Shown here piece after piece: positions 11,761 through 23,759 of a DNA stretch of 64,000 nt. The stretch covers positions 22,050,501-22,114,500 of the forward strand of contig NC_091255.1 in assembly GCF_042477335.2 (NCBI RefSeq), written 5' to 3'. The first letter of the stretch is position 1, and each line of letters begins with the position of its first letter. Origin of the DNA: Ovis canadensis (lineage: Eukaryota > Chordata > Mammalia > Artiodactyla > Bovidae). The position numbers and the translations under genes are program-made. The notes under the pieces were generated by a model that ran no database searches, had not been told where the DNA came from, and saw nothing but the letters and a program-made list of their open reading frames with translations.

Positions 11761-12948
11761 ATCCCCGTGCCCCGACGCGGAGGGTATCGCATTCATGAAC
11801 TGCCCAGGATCACACAGGCTGGTTTCCAAGTTCCGTGCTGGCAAACCAAGCCCTGTTCTGAGACAACCGGCCTCGCTGGGTGGCCCACCCCAAAGGATTC
11901 TGAGGTGCTGAATCCTGAAGCACTTGAGGGGAAGCCTCGGTGAAGAAAGCTCAGTAAGAAGGGCAGAGTGCCAAAGGACAGGCTCCTGCGCCTGCCCCGA
12001 GCCTGGATGGCACCCAACTCCCGGCTTCTTGGAAAGGAGCGTGCCTCCCCATCTCCACGGTGGTTACACCAGGTCTTTGAGAAGAAGGCAGCCGATTTCT
12101 CTAGTTTTGCCAGTTATTTTACAGCAAGACATTCATGGTGATTCTGTGTTGAAAATTAATAGTATCTGGAAAGAATCCAAACATATAATAAAACTACAGA
12201 GCAGAAGAGAAAGAAAATTAGAGAAAATTGCACTTCAGAAGAGTGAGTTTAACTCTTTCCAATCCTGCCCAGGGTACTTTTCTGAACTTCTAACAAGCTT
12301 GTGCTAACAAGCTTGTACTAAGTGGTACAGAGGATGACAGTTTGATGGGAAGAAGTCCTGAGCCAGGGAGCAAAGAGTGAACAGGATAGAAATACACAAC
12401 CTGAGGTCAGAAGTTCTTGGAGGGAAGCTGAAGCAGGAAGATAGGAAGGTTGGTCAACAGGGAAGAGTATTCTAGAAGCCCTCATCATACCTTTAGGTGG
12501 TGACTTCTCCAAGAGTTTACCAACCTACTTGAATAGAATAGAGACTGAAAACACATTCAGAAGGAAAATGTGAACTTTATATAGAGCAGTCACCCAAGTT
12601 TCACAATAACTGCCATTAGATGCACCTGTCAGCTGAACAGAGAGGAGAATCAGAATATAAAGATAACTGAGCAAGGCCTCACTGTTTAACAAGATGTTTG
12701 ACTTGATTGACTGAAAAAAAAAAAAAGCATAGAAAGAGGAAACTTTATCTCTTCCCTATGAAGCTGCCATGAAGGAAGCGACTTTACAAAGAACTAAAAA
12801 TCTTGAGGTTATTTGTCTTATTTTTCATTCACTTTTCCTAGTTCCTACTACTTATAATAGATTTCTTTCTTAGTGATGTTGCTGTTTATCAGCCTTAGGA
12901 ATACTGCAGAACCAGGGGGTCGTGCTCAGAAACTGTCCTTATGTGAAC
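11761..12948. other. Unique intronic sequence downstream of the island on the plus strand
   Basis: GC falls rapidly to normal. The plus frame 11924-12307 (127 codons) resembles no protein I recognise and has no clear splice signals. An A14 run lies near 12714. No gene called. Confidence 0.5.
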
Positions 12949-13068
12949 CTTCAGCAAGCCCTTACATGTCTTGCTTTTGACCTCATTGAACATTTGAAGT
13001 AACTGAGCTTCAGCAAGCCCTTACATGTCTTGCTTTTGACCTCATTGAACATTTGAAGTAACTGAGCT
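12949..13068 (+). repeat. Perfect 59-bp tandem duplication
   Basis: Two adjacent copies of a 59-bp unit begin tcagcaagcccttacatg at 12951 and 13010. I saw no mismatch between them. No known mobile element accounts for it. Confidence 0.93.
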
Positions 13069-13449
13069 CTATAAAGTACTAGCCAAGGAGAGACCTAATG
13101 AATGAGCTACCATAAAAGAAAATGAAGGATGAGTTAAGATACACCAAGACTATTTACATAGGATATAGTAGTCTAATTATCATCATCAAGTGACAGTTGG
13201 ACCAAGAGTGGGCAGAGAGCTGTGTCTTTGAGACAGTTCACCTGGATTTCAACTCCGAAGTGTTGTTTTGTTTGATGCATGCCACAACCTGCCCATCTCC
13301 ACTATAGGCTCTTTAGCGCTGTTCCATGGGTACTTGCCACACAAGCTTGTGTCTGTAAGAAGTGGTGGAGGAGAGTTAAAGGGTGGAGAGCTTACTCTAC
13401 AAGACTAAGGTGTGAGAGAAGGGATAAAGTGGCACATTTCTAGGTACCA

Positions 13450-13862
13450 TAATGGCTGTAACAGACTGAACTGTGATCTAAATTTATATGTCAAAGTCTC
13501 AACCCTCAAGCACCTCAGAATATTAGTTGGAGATTGGCTCTTTAAAGAGGAAACTGAAGTCATTAATTGGGCCCTAATTCCAAATGACTGGGGGCCTTAT
13601 AGGAAGAGATTAGGACACAGACACACAATGAGGGAAGACCATTTGTGAATCACAATTGATGAAGCCTTTACCAGATGTGGCTGTTTTGCTGGAGAAGATG
13701 GTCAACTACAAGCCAAAGAAAGAAGCCTACGAAGAAACCAACTCTGCTGACATTTTAATCTTAGACTTATAGCCTCTAGAACTGTGAAGAAATAAACTTC
13801 TATCGTTTAAGTCACCCAGTCTGTGATACTCTACCATGGCAGCCCTAAAAAAACTAATGCAA
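13450..13862 (+). mobile_element. Solo LTR of an ERVL-MaLR (MLT1/MST-type) element
   Basis: About 410 bp with the MaLR LTR layout: a start like gactgaactgtgatc, a middle of ggccttataggaagagatta, and an end with cctctagaactgtgaagaaa, a polyadenylation signal and a cagccctaaaaaaactaat terminus. No internal retroviral region is present. It is an ancient mammalian relic with no coding capacity; the frame 13412-13648 is incidental. Confidence 0.8.
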
Positions 13863-14510
13863 GTTTCCAAATACCAAATGGCTTCCAGGTTTTTAAAGAA
13901 GGTTAGATTAAGGTATCAGGGATTTTCCCCTGAGCATTCCAACCCTAAAGATGGTCTGTCACCCTACTCTGGGGCAAATAAGAAAAGCCTGAGGGCATAG
14001 CTATTTTTAAGATATCCCAATCTAGTTGGGAAGACAAAACTAAACACCAAAACAGAGTGTCTAGATCTTGCTCTTTAATTGATAACCATGTAAGTTTTAG
14101 AAGAGCTGTACATAAAAGAGGATAAATTCTCAAAACTAAGTCCAGAAATACATAAGCAGTATGTGTGACTGTCCACGGCATTTTGGCACTTCATTGTCAA
14201 CTTCAGTTTGCAGTAGTGTTTCTCAAAATATGTTCCACTGACCACCTGAAACAGAGTCAGTCGGTGCTTGTTAAAAATACAGATTACCAGCCCCACTTCA
14301 GACTCTTTTTTTAAGCAGTAATTATTCACCCTGGAGTTAAAGAACAATAGTTTCGGATTTATCATTATTTTTCCCTCTTTGCTGTCAGTGTCTCCAATGA
14401 AGAACAACATGTCCTACGCCTGCACAAACTAGACAGAAAAGTCTGGCAGGTCAGGCCAAAGTTGAACCAAGGTAGGAAAGAATGTGCCTGAATAGAAAAT
14501 GGACCCATAG
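13863..14510. other. Unique intronic stretch with a MER5-like DNA transposon relic
   Basis: At about 14210-14310 the sequence (tttctcaaaatatgttccac, then cttgttaaaaatacagatta) resembles a hAT-Charlie MER5A element. The remainder is unassigned, and the minus ORFs here look like chance. Confidence 0.5.
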
Positions 14511-14768
14511 GACTTCCCTGGTGGTCCACCGGTTAAGAATCTGCCTGCCAATGCAGGCGATGCAGCTTCAGTCCTTGGTCCGGGAAGATCCCACATGCTG
14601 CAGAGCAACTAAACCCATGCACCACAACTACTGAGCCCACAAGCCCCACCGCAATGAGAAGCCCATGCACTGCAACGAGGGGTAGCTTCCCACTCACTGC
14701 AACTAGAGAAAGCCCACAAGCAGCAACCAAGACCCAGCACAGCCAAAAATAAAAATAAATAAACAGAA
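14511..14768 (+). mobile_element. CHR-type SINE
   Basis: Complete: ggacttccctggtggtccac head, body of ccacaactactgagcccac type, tail cagccaaaaataaaaataaa. Confidence 0.92.
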
Positions 14769-14880
14769 AATATTTATAATTTTTTTTTTAAGTAAATGGA
14801 CCCTCAAAGAGCACCCTCTCCTGGTGGCTGTCTGGCCACGGTTCCAAATTCCTTAAATGGCAGAGTCAGTGAGAGACCTT

Positions 14881-14992
14881 TAGGACAGCATTCTTGCCTG
14901 GGAAATCCCATGGACAGAGGAGCCTGGCAGGCTGCATGCAGTCCATGGCGTCGCATAAGAGTCGGACACGACTTAGCAACTAAACAACAGCA
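14881..14992 (+). mobile_element. Bov-A SINE monomer fragment
   Basis: Bov-A body without a tRNA head (cattcttgcctgggaaatcc to cggacacgacttagcaac). Confidence 0.85.
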
Positions 14993-15948
14993 CAATACAG
15001 GGGATATAATACGATGTTATTTCCCACTGGCCCCCAATACAGAACACTTACACTAATCTGGCTTCCAGCTCTTGCCGTGCTTATCTTTACTTTTGCTTAT
15101 GCTGGCAAACTTGTCCTGCCTCTTTCCTAATTTTCTGAATTTTTCTATAGTCTGTGGGAGTCCCATTTTCTCAAAGAAGATCTCTTCTATTTCTCCAGCT
15201 CCTACTGATTATCCTTCCTTTGAATTCTACTAGCAATCTGGTCACCACCACATGGTTCAGCATTCACTGGGCTAAAATTTTTTTGTGGATATGTTGGTTT
15301 CAGCTCTCCAGCTGAATTTTAATTGTCTTAAAAGCAGAGAGCACTTCTTACACTTTGGTACTACCCTCAATAGCTAAGTAGAGATATTCGTATGGGCTTC
15401 ACTGACTGAAAATAAAGGCTGGCTCTGTACCTCAGAGACCTCTCTGCTTCCAATGTCTGCTTGTCCGTCTTCAGGTCGCGTCTGGGAGGCAAAAACCTCC
15501 AGAAGGATACTTCACAGATGGACAGACTTCAAGAAAGTCACTGCCTCAACCAGAACGGAGGCTCTAGTCATAAGATAAGAGAAAAAAGAAGACAAGAAGA
15601 CTTGATCAGAACACTGTGTTCTTCGACTCTGCTCAGCCGTGCAGGTTTGTCCAGGGTTAAGAGTCTGAGGGAGCTTCACACCAAAAGGTCAGAAACTGTC
15701 TGCAGGAAGGCCGCTTTATAAGTCTGGTCCTGATGATGAAAGGCAAGATTACACAACGAGAAAGACAACGTTCGCCACAGAGGCTCTGCACGATGTTTTC
15801 ACATGGACACTTGAGTTTTCACAAGGCATTTCAGCTTCTCCTCCCTCCTTATTATCCAATCGCAGACACTGCCAAGGCCTAGCTGTCCTATCTATAATTG
15901 GCAGTCACCAAAACTTGGCTGCCTCTTGCATGACAGTTCCAGTATCTT
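14993..15948. other. Unique intronic sequence, possible L2 relic
   Basis: About 950 bp. Pyrimidine-rich text at about 15060-15250 resembles weathered L2, but I cannot confirm it. The plus frame 15461-15721 is not recognisable. Confidence 0.4.
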
Positions 15949-16124
15949 TTCTTTTGGCTCTGCTGGGTCTTCCTTGCAGTGCGTGGGCTTTCTCTAGTTG
16001 CGGCACAAGGGCTTAGTAGCCCCGGAGCATGTGGAATCCTAGTTCCCTGACCAGGAATCATTCAAACCTGTGTCGCCTGCATTGGAAGGCAGATTCTGAA
16101 CCACTGGACCACCAGGGAAGTCCC
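15949..16124 (-). mobile_element. CHR-type SINE
   Basis: Reverse-oriented, ending ctggaccaccagggaagtcc. Confidence 0.9.
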
Positions 16125-16485
16125 CAGTATCATTATTTTTAAGCCCTTTCTAAGTCCTATACACTTCATTACTAAATACCTAGAGAAATTTTAAGTGGAC
16201 CTTTATCTGAAGGCAGGGAGGCTAACCTGTTTACGTCTTGCCTGTTCTTGGGATTCTCACATTTCACAGTGATCAGCTTTAGACCTTCTCATCTCCAGCC
16301 TCACTCTCCTGCAACCCCAGGACAGCATTCCCGGAGAGCTTGCTCCCTGTTCCTGCCTTACTGTCTCTTCAGCTTCTCCAGCATCTCCATCTCTCTTGAG
16401 TCTGACTTAGATTTCTCCTACTACATGTTTAGAGCTCACCTGTCTATCCCAAATAAATACCCTCACTTCCCACCACTACTATTAT

Positions 16486-17980
16486 ATATCCGTGCATACT
16501 AAGTTGCCTCAGTTCAGTTCAGTTCAGTCGCTCAGTCGTGTCCGACTCTCTGCAACCCCATGAATCACAGCACGCCAGGCCTCCCTGTCCATCACCAACT
16601 CCCGGAGTTCACCCAAACTCATGAGCATCGAGTCGGTGATGCTATCCAGCCATCTCATCCTCTGTCGTCCCCTTCTCCTCCTTCCCCCAATCCCTCCCAG
16701 AATCAGGGTCTTCCAATGAGTCAACTCTTCACATGAGGTGGCCAAAGTATTGGAGTTTCAGCCTCAGCATCAATCCTTCCAATGAACACCCAGGACTGGT
16801 CTCCTTTAGGATGGACTGGTTGGATCTCCTTGCAGTCCAAGGGACTCTCAAGAGTCTTCTCCAACACCACCATTCAAAAGCATCAATTCTTCAGCACTCA
16901 GCTTTCTTCACAGTCCAACTCTCACATCCATACATGACCACAGGAAAAACCATAGCCTTGACTAGACGGACCTTTGTTGGCAAAGTAATGTCTCTGCTTT
17001 TCAATATGCTATTTAGGTTGGTCATAACTTTCCTTCCAAGAAGTAAGCATCTTTTAATTTCATGGCTGTAATCACCATCTGCAGTGATTTTGGAGCCCCC
17101 CAAAAAAAAAGTCTAACACTGTTTCTACTGTTTCCCCATCTATTTGCCATGAAGTGATGAGACCAGATGCCGTGATCCTAGTTTTCTGAATATTAAGCTT
17201 TACGCCAAATTTTTCACTCTCCTAGTTCACTTTCATCAAGAGGCTCTTTAGTTCCTCTTCATTTTCTGCCATAAGGGTGGTGTCATCTGCATATCTGAGG
17301 TTATTGATATTTCTCCCGGCAATCTTGATTCCAGCTTGTGCTTCTTCCAGCCCAGCATCCCACATGATGTACTCTACATAGGTTAAATAAGCAGGGTGAC
17401 AATATACAGCCTTGACGTACTCTTTTTCCTATTTGGAACCAGTCTGTTGTTCCATATCCAGTTCTAACTGTTGCTTCTTGACCTGCATATAGGTTTCTCA
17501 AGAGGCTGGCCAGGTGGTCTGGTATTCCCATCTCTTAAAGAATTCTCCACAGTTTATTGTGATCCACACAGTCAAGGTTTTGGCATAGTCAATAAAGCAG
17601 AAATAGATGTTTTTCTGGAACTCTCTTGCTTTTTCGATGATCCAGTGGATGTTGGCAATTTGATCTCTGGTTCCTCTGCCTTTTCTAAAACCAGCTTGAA
17701 CATCTGGAAGTTCACAGTTCACATATTGCTGAAGCCTGGCTTGGAGAACTTTGAGCATTAGTTTACTAAGTTGCCTCAGTCATGTCCAATTCTGTGTGTC
17801 CCCATGGACTGTAACCTGCCAGGCTCCTCTGTCCATGGGATTCTCCAGGCAAGAATGTTGGAGAGGGTTGCCATTCCCTCCTCCAAGGGATCTTCCTGAC
17901 CCAGGGATTGAACCTGCATCTTTTAGGTCTCCTGCATTGGTGTGCGGGTTCTTAACCGCTAGCACCACCTGGGAAGCCCC
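16486..17980 (-). mobile_element. Bov-tA SINE split by a BovB insertion
   Basis: The two SINE parts are 16486-16512 and 17764-17980, both minus oriented. The whole SINE is flanked by tactattat at 16477-16485 and 17981-17989, its own target site duplication. The BovB between the parts has a separate duplication, so the order of insertion is clear. Confidence 0.9.
16513..17763 (-). mobile_element. BovB LINE, 5'-truncated 1.25-kb copy with target site duplication
   Basis: Runs from the (TTCAG)n 3' terminus at 16513 up through the reverse-transcriptase region. RT pieces are visible on the minus strand at 17531-17301 (GKRVRQGCILSPCLFN) and 17758-17498. Frameshifts and stops break the frame. The 16-bp repeat tactaagttgcctcag flanks it at 16497-16512 and 17764-17779, so both ends are fixed to the base. 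It is a non-functional truncated copy. Confidence 0.95.
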
Positions 17981-18111
17981 TACTATTATGTATGAAACAC
18001 AATAAATAATAAAGCACAACACTAATAATTTTTGAAGAGCCTTTACTTTCAAGGAAAACTGAACCATCACTCAACTTCCTTTCATTCTTCATCCCTTCAG
18101 TCTTTAAAATA

Positions 18112-18368
18112 ATTTTTAAATTTTTATTTATTTTATTTTTGGGTGTGCTGTGTCTTTGTTGCTTTTCTCTAGCTGTGGTGTGCACCCTTCCTGTTGCTCT
18201 GGCTTCTCTTGTTGAGGAGCATGGGCTCTAGGGCGTTCGGGCTTCAGTGGTTGTGGTGTATGGGTTAGTTGCTCTGCCACATGTGGGATCCTCCCCAGCC
18301 AGGGATCAAACCCACGTCTCCTGCATTGGCAGGTGGATTCTTTACCACTGAGTCACCAGGAAAGTCCC
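18112..18368 (-). mobile_element. CHR-type SINE
   Basis: Starts with a (TATT)n-like tail, then ggtgtgctgtgtctttgttg, and ends with the reverse tRNA head caccaggaaagtcc. Confidence 0.9.
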
Positions 18369-18607
18369 ATCCCTTCAGTCTTAAAGTTTCCTTCTCTTAT
18401 AACTTGGACTAGAAGATTTCAGTGTCCCTGTCTTTTTAAATCTCACCTCTAGTTAACATACTACACCAGCAGGTAGAAAGCAATCCCCACAAGTCTTGTT
18501 TATCAGTGGACCTCCTTCACTGATGTGTCCAAATTTCCTAATGAAAATGAAAAGGAAGAAGTGGAAAGCAAAAATGAGTGAAAATAAAATGTAATTTAAA
18601 TCAATGA

Positions 18608-19869
18608 ATGACTCCTAGAGGAGAATATAGGCAAAACACTCTCCGACATAAATCACAGCAGGATCTTCTATGATCCACCTCCCAGAATACTGGAAATAAA
18701 AGCAAAAATAAACAAATGGGATCCAATTAAAATTAAAAGCTTCTGCACAACAAAGGAAAATATAAGCAAGGTGAAAAGACAGCCTTATGACTGGGAGAAA
18801 ATAATAGCAAATGAAGCAACTGACAAACATCTAATCTCAAAAATATACAAGCAACTTATGCAGCTCAATTCCAGAAAAATAAACGACCCAATCAAAAAAT
18901 GGGCCAAATAACTAAATAGACATTTCTCCAAAGAAGACATACGGATGGCTAACAAACACATGAAAAGATGCTCAACATCACTCATTATTAGAGAAATGCA
19001 AATCAAAACCACAATGAGGTACCACTTCACACCAGTCAGAATGTCTGCGATCCAAAAATCTGCAAGCAATAAATGCTGGAGAGGGTGTGGAGAAAAGGGA
19101 ACCCTCCTACACTGTTGGTGGGAATGCAAACTAGTACAGCCACTTTGGAGAACAGTGTGGAGATTCCTTAAAAAATTGCAAATAGAACTACCTTATGACC
19201 CAGCAATCCCACTGCTGGGCATACACACCGAGGAAACCAGAATTGAAAGAGACACATGTACCCCAATGTTCATCGCAGCACTGTTTATAATAGCCAGGAC
19301 ATGGAAACAACCTAGATGTCCATCAGCAGATGAATGGATAAGAAAGCTGTGGTACATATACACAATGGAGTATTACTCAGCCATTAAAAAGAATACATTT
19401 GAATCAGTTCTGATGAGATGGATGAAACTAGAGCCGATTATACAGAGTGAAGTAAGCCAGAAAGAAAAACACCAATACAGTATGCTAACACATATATATG
19501 GAATTTAGAAAGATGGCAATGACGACCCTGTATGCAAGACAGCAAAAAAGACACAGATGTGTATAACGGACTTTTGGACTCTGTGGGAGAGGGAGAGGGT
19601 GGGATGATTTGGGAGAATGGCATTGTAACATGTATACTATCATGTAAGAATCGAATCACCAGTCTATGTCCGACGCAGGATACAGCATGCTTGGGGCTGG
19701 TGCATGGTGATGACCCAGAGAGATGTTATGGGGAGGGAGGTGGGAGGGGGGTTCATGTTTGGGAACGCATGTACACCCGTGGTGGAGTCATGTCAATGTA
19801 TGGCAAAACCAATACAGTATTGTAAAGTAAAATAAAGTAAAAATAAAAATTTAAAAATATATAAATAAA
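18608..19869 (+). mobile_element. Ruminant L1 LINE, 5'-truncated 3' end (1.26 kb) with target site duplication
   Basis: Plus-oriented L1 holding the ORF2 C-terminus and 3' UTR. The frame 18945-19508 (187 codons) is uninterrupted to its natural end and shows the ORF2 C-terminal signature (cysteine-containing [14 protein letters not shown], then [15 protein letters not shown]). Flanks carry taaatcaatga at 18597-18607 and 19870-19880. The RT and endonuclease domains are missing, so it cannot mobilise. It is younger than the L1 at 1.2-4.1 kb. Confidence 0.95.
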
Positions 19870-19880
19870 TAAATCAATGA

Positions 19881-20584
19881 GTGAGATGGCCATATCGATT
19901 GACTAGTATAGTTCTGGGGATGAATATAGGCAAGCAGTCCTGAGAAGTACTGGTTCTTAGTATTGGTGATCTTAGCCAACAGAGAAGGAGGGACGCTGCC
20001 TTCCCTGTGTTCTGCACTGTAAAGAGCTGAGCTCTTTAATCAGGTAAACCAGGCTTTACATGCTGACTCCATCACTTAATTAGCTCCATGACCTACAGCA
20101 AATGACCCCCTTTCTGGGCCTCAGTTTCCTTGTCTATAAAACTGAGATAGAACACCTACCTTGTAAGGTTGTGTTTTGGATTAAATGTTATAGCCAAAAC
20201 GTAAAGTTTCTAACACAAAACTTCGAGGCAGGCTAAAACTATTACTTCCCCCTTTCTCTCCATTCCCCTCTCCACGTCCCACTAATGTTCAGTACAAGAA
20301 CAAAATATCCTGTGGATGCTCGATTGGATTCAGGAATGATTATGGTATTAAGTTCACTACCCGACCCCAGCCCAGGGCCAATATTCCCAGAGGAAAGGAG
20401 CATGTGATCAGAGATCTGGGCTTACATCTGAACCTTTTACCCACACTTGGAGGGAGCAAGTAAACAGGAGAGTGGCTCTGGCCTGAGCTTCTGAGAACAA
20501 ACTGAAAGGCTGGCAATGTGAACGTTCGCCAGGCCCTGCTCAGCCCCGTGGTTGCACCACACTAAAAAGGCAATTTGGCCCCTG
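19881..20584. other. Unique intronic sequence with a MIR relic
   Basis: A MIR-like core (cagcaaatgacc, then cctcagtttccttgtctataa) lies at about 20030-20215. Nothing else recognised. Confidence 0.6.
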
Positions 20585-21140
20585 TAGCAAAAGGAACTTC
20601 CATATACTGTCAATGGGAGTGTCAACCTCTTAGAAAACAGTTTGGCATTAATTAGTGAAGCTGACCATATCCTGCATGTGCTATAACCCAGCTTCCAGTT
20701 ATGGATTTATACTCTGGAGAAACTTTCAAATGTGTCCCAGGAACATTTTCTCTTCTGGTCCCAAACTGGAAACAACCCAACATCTCTCAGCAGTAGAATG
20801 GATACATAAGCTATGGTGTAATCCAGAGAAGAGGTGATATGTGTATGCATGTGGCTGATTCACTTTGCTACACAGCAGAAACTAATACAACATTGCAAAG
20901 CAACTATATACTCCAATAAAAATTTTTAAAATAACTCATGATACCTTGATACAGTAAAAGATTATAAAGCAACGAGAATGAAAAAACTACTGCTACAAGA
21001 AATAATATGGAAGAACTTCACACACATAATACTGAGCAAAAAAAGAGCCAGACACAAAAGAGTGTGTTTCTTCAAAAATGGGCAAAATTCATTCGTGATG
21101 GTAAAAATCTGAATCGTGGTTACTCCTGATGGTGGGTAGT
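20585..21140 (+). mobile_element. Old L1/HAL1-type LINE fragments
   Basis: Plus-oriented L1 3'-end text (catgtggctgattcactttgc, then ctatatactccaataaaaat) at about 20590-20930, followed by weathered HAL1/L1-like sequence to about 21140. Subfamily uncertain. Confidence 0.65.
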
Positions 21141-21240
21141 GACTGGGAGACAACACAAAGAGAAGCGGATCCACTTTGTGTTATATGTAATAAAAAGTTT
21201 CCTTTAAGTTACATAGGGTGCGATCTTTCCATTTACATAA

Positions 21241-21321
21241 GTACAACAGCAGGTAAAAAGTATATACGTATAAAAGCAGGTAAAAAGTATGTAAGTATAA
21301 AAGCAGGTAAGAAGTACAAGA
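21241..21321 (+). repeat. 27-bp minisatellite, three units
   Basis: Units start at 21241, 21268 and 21295, each containing agcaggtaaaaagta or a one-base variant. Units 2 and 3 are closest to each other. Confidence 0.85.
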
Positions 21322-21455
21322 GCACTAAAAAGTAATTTTAGTGATACATATACAGATAGTTCACTATTTTTGAAAAAAGTCTGGGGAACTGATTGGGAGA
21401 AGGGAAAGGAGTGTGACCAGAGAGATAGACATATGAAGAGCTTCTCAGCTACTGT

Positions 21456-21664
21456 GAAAGTGAAAGTCACTCAGTCTTGTCCGACTCCTTTGCAGCCCCG
21501 TGCACTGTAATCCGCCAGGCTCCTCTGTCCACAGAATTCTCCAGGCAAGAAATTGGAGTGGGTTGCCATTCTCTTCTCCAGGGGATCTTCCTAACCCAGG
21601 GAATGAACCCAGGTCTCCTGCATTGCAGGCAGATTCTTTACTGTCTGAGCCACCAGGGAAGCCA
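21456..21664 (-). mobile_element. Bov-tA SINE
   Basis: Starts gtgaaagtgaaagtcactca and ends gagccaccagggaagcc. Confidence 0.92.
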
Positions 21665-21740
21665 CAGGCAATGTTCAATTTCTTACTCCGGATGATGGCT
21701 ACATACGTTCATATTATTACTAAAAATTATGCTTGTGTTG

Positions 21741-21897
21741 GGATTTCTCTGGTAGTCCAGTGGCTTAGACTCTGCATGCCCAAAGCAGGGGTCCCAGGTT
21801 CAATCCCTGGTCAGGGAACTAGATCCCACATTCCACAACTGAAGGCCCCAAGAGCAGCAAATAAGACCTATTATTCAAATAAATAAATAATAAATAC
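21741..21897 (+). mobile_element. CHR-type SINE
   Basis: Head gatttctctggtagtccagt, B-box-like caggttcaatccctgg, tail of aaataaataaataata. Confidence 0.9.
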
Positions 21898-22576
21898 TTT
21901 TAAAAATATGCTTATGTTTTATATACTCTTCTATAGGCATGCTATATTCCACAATAAAAGAATTAAACATAAACCCAAACAAATAAAAAATACACACCCT
22001 TAAAAGATAGAGTAGCAGAATGTAGCACTGAGATCATTTTCAAGCTGGAACAGCCCTTTGAAAACATCTTGTCCAACCATCTCATTCAAGAAACTGCAAC
22101 AGAAGTCAGACAAGGTAAGTATCTTACTCAAAGTGACTCAGTCGATTACAGAGCCTAATCCGGAACCTAGGTGACCTCCTGTCTTCTGGTCAAATGCTCC
22201 AGAGACCCATCCAGACTCACCACATCAGCTCTAGTTTCCTACTGTCTTCAGAGTCGCATCTCTCATCTTCACACTCCATGAACCTCACTATCTTACAGCC
22301 TGTTTTCCTCCTAAACTTGGAAGTTTTGTGGTGGGGAAATGAGATCAGGAGAGAGATCGCCCCCCCTCTATAGATACTGCAAACATTTAGAAAACCTCTC
22401 AAAACGTTGCGTAGAAGGGGAAAAAAAAATCTAGTAGTATAGAAACAGTTCTGGGTCCATTTTTCCACTACTGGATATTCTGACTCATTAATGAAGCTCT
22501 CGGGCTTCTCCGTACCTCCAACCTGCCGGCTGGCTTCTGGGAAGGGTCTGCGAGTCGATGAAAGAAAACTCTACTA
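21898..22576. other. Unique intronic sequence with a MIR relic
   Basis: A MIR-like segment (tgtccaaccatctcattcaag onward) at about 22050-22190. The minus frame 22217-22468 is not recognisable as a protein. Confidence 0.55.
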
Positions 22577-22737
22577 GGGAGTTCCCTGGTCCAGCGGTTA
22601 GGGCTCCTCACCTCCACTGTAGGGGGAGTTCCCTGTAGGCCTCCTTGCCTCCACTGTAGGGGGCACGGGTGCAGGCCCTGGTCGGGGAACTAAGATCCCA
22701 CTTGCTTCGCAGCATGGCCAAACAAAGAAAAGAAAAC
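22577..22737 (+). mobile_element. CHR-type SINE with internal partial duplication
   Basis: The segment ctccactgtaggggg occurs twice within the head (about 22612 and 22650), giving a longer-than-usual tRNA part; tail is ccaaacaaagaaaag. Confidence 0.85.
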
Positions 22738-22758
22738 TCTTCTTCTCTTTGTCCCAGC

Positions 22759-22895
22759 TTGTTGTTGTTCAGTCGATAAGCCATGTCCGACTCTTTGCGA
22801 CCTCGTGGACTGCAGCACTCCAGAATCCTCTGTCCTCCCCAACCTCCCGGAGTTTGCTCAGATTCGTGTCCATTGCGTTGGTGATCTCCTAGTAT
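22759..22895 (-). mobile_element. BovB 3'-end / Bov fragment
   Basis: Starts (TTG)n ttcagtcgataagcc and runs into BovB 3' text with cccggagtttgctcag. Confidence 0.8.
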
Positions 22896-23397
22896 AAGCT
22901 TTGTTTTTGCAAAGAATGAGCTCTTCTGCCACCTTGTGACAGAGAATGAGAATAGCCCTCACAGCCTTTCCTAAACTTGCTCCAAGGTGGCAGCACTGAA
23001 ACAGGCTACCCAGATACTAATGGACAGAAAATTTCAGAGAGACAGACAGGAGGGAAAATTGTCTGATACTAGAAGGGAGCAGAGAACCACGCAATCACAT
23101 TAATGAACTAGTAAGCAAAAAACCATGAAACCTAGGAAAGGCAACGGAGCCCCTTTACTCTCCACCCACCTGCCCTGCCAGGAGAATCTGGCAACTGAGA
23201 CGGTGCTGCTGTGGACCATTGAAGATCTGAGGCGCTGAGGTTCCCTCCGCTCGGCTTGCTTCACTTCGTGCCCTTCCATAGGCAGATGTCTTTCGAAGAT
23301 GACCTACGCTTCTTCACCTCCAATTCACTTTTAACCTCCACCTACTTCCACCAACTCAGCTAGAACCACTGTTACAAAATTGTTAAATCCAGTGAAC
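22896..23397. other. Unique intronic sequence
   Basis: About 500 bp with no recognised exon, RNA gene or repeat. Confidence 0.5.
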
Positions 23398-23398
23398 T

Positions 23399-23602
23399 TC
23401 TGGTGGCTCAGAGGTTAAAGTGTCTGCCTGGAATGCAGGAGACCAGGGTTCGATCCCTGGGTGGGGAAGATCCCCTGGAGAAGGAAATGGCAACCCACTC
23501 CACTACTCTTGCCTGGAGAATCCCATGGAGGGAGGAGCCTGTTAGGCTACAGTCCATGGGGTCGCAAAGAGCGACTGAGCGACTTCACTTTCACTTTCTA
23601 TC
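23399..23602 (+). mobile_element. Bov-tA SINE
   Basis: Complete plus copy: head ctggtggctcagaggttaaa, ending ctttcactttc. Confidence 0.93.
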
Positions 23603-23604
23603 CT

Positions 23605-23755
23605 CCTTATACACTCTGCTCAGTGTTTGACCAATTCACAATTCCTTCCTTGAAATACCCGCCTTTCTTGGCTTCTAGGACATCCATTCTCCTGGTTTCC
23701 TTAGCTCAGATGCCACCTCCTCAGAGAAGTCTTCTCTGACTCCCCTACTTAAAGT
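23605..23755 (+). mobile_element. L2 LINE relic
   Basis: Text such as gctcagatgccacctcctca followed by tcttctctgactcccc is typical of a weathered mammalian L2 3' region. Confidence 0.6.
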
Positions 23756-23759
23756 GGCT

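Noticed and set aside
10430-11943. Long ORFs on both strands across CpG island 1
   Set aside because: Same composition artefact; no conserved protein. The minus donor at 11141 supports a noncoding exon instead.
13450-13862. Possible complete endogenous retrovirus
   Set aside because: Only one LTR-like block of a MaLR is present, with no internal region or second LTR.
18945-19508. 187-codon open frame as a novel gene
   Set aside because: It is the C-terminal end of L1 ORF2 in a 5'-truncated insertion with a target site duplication.
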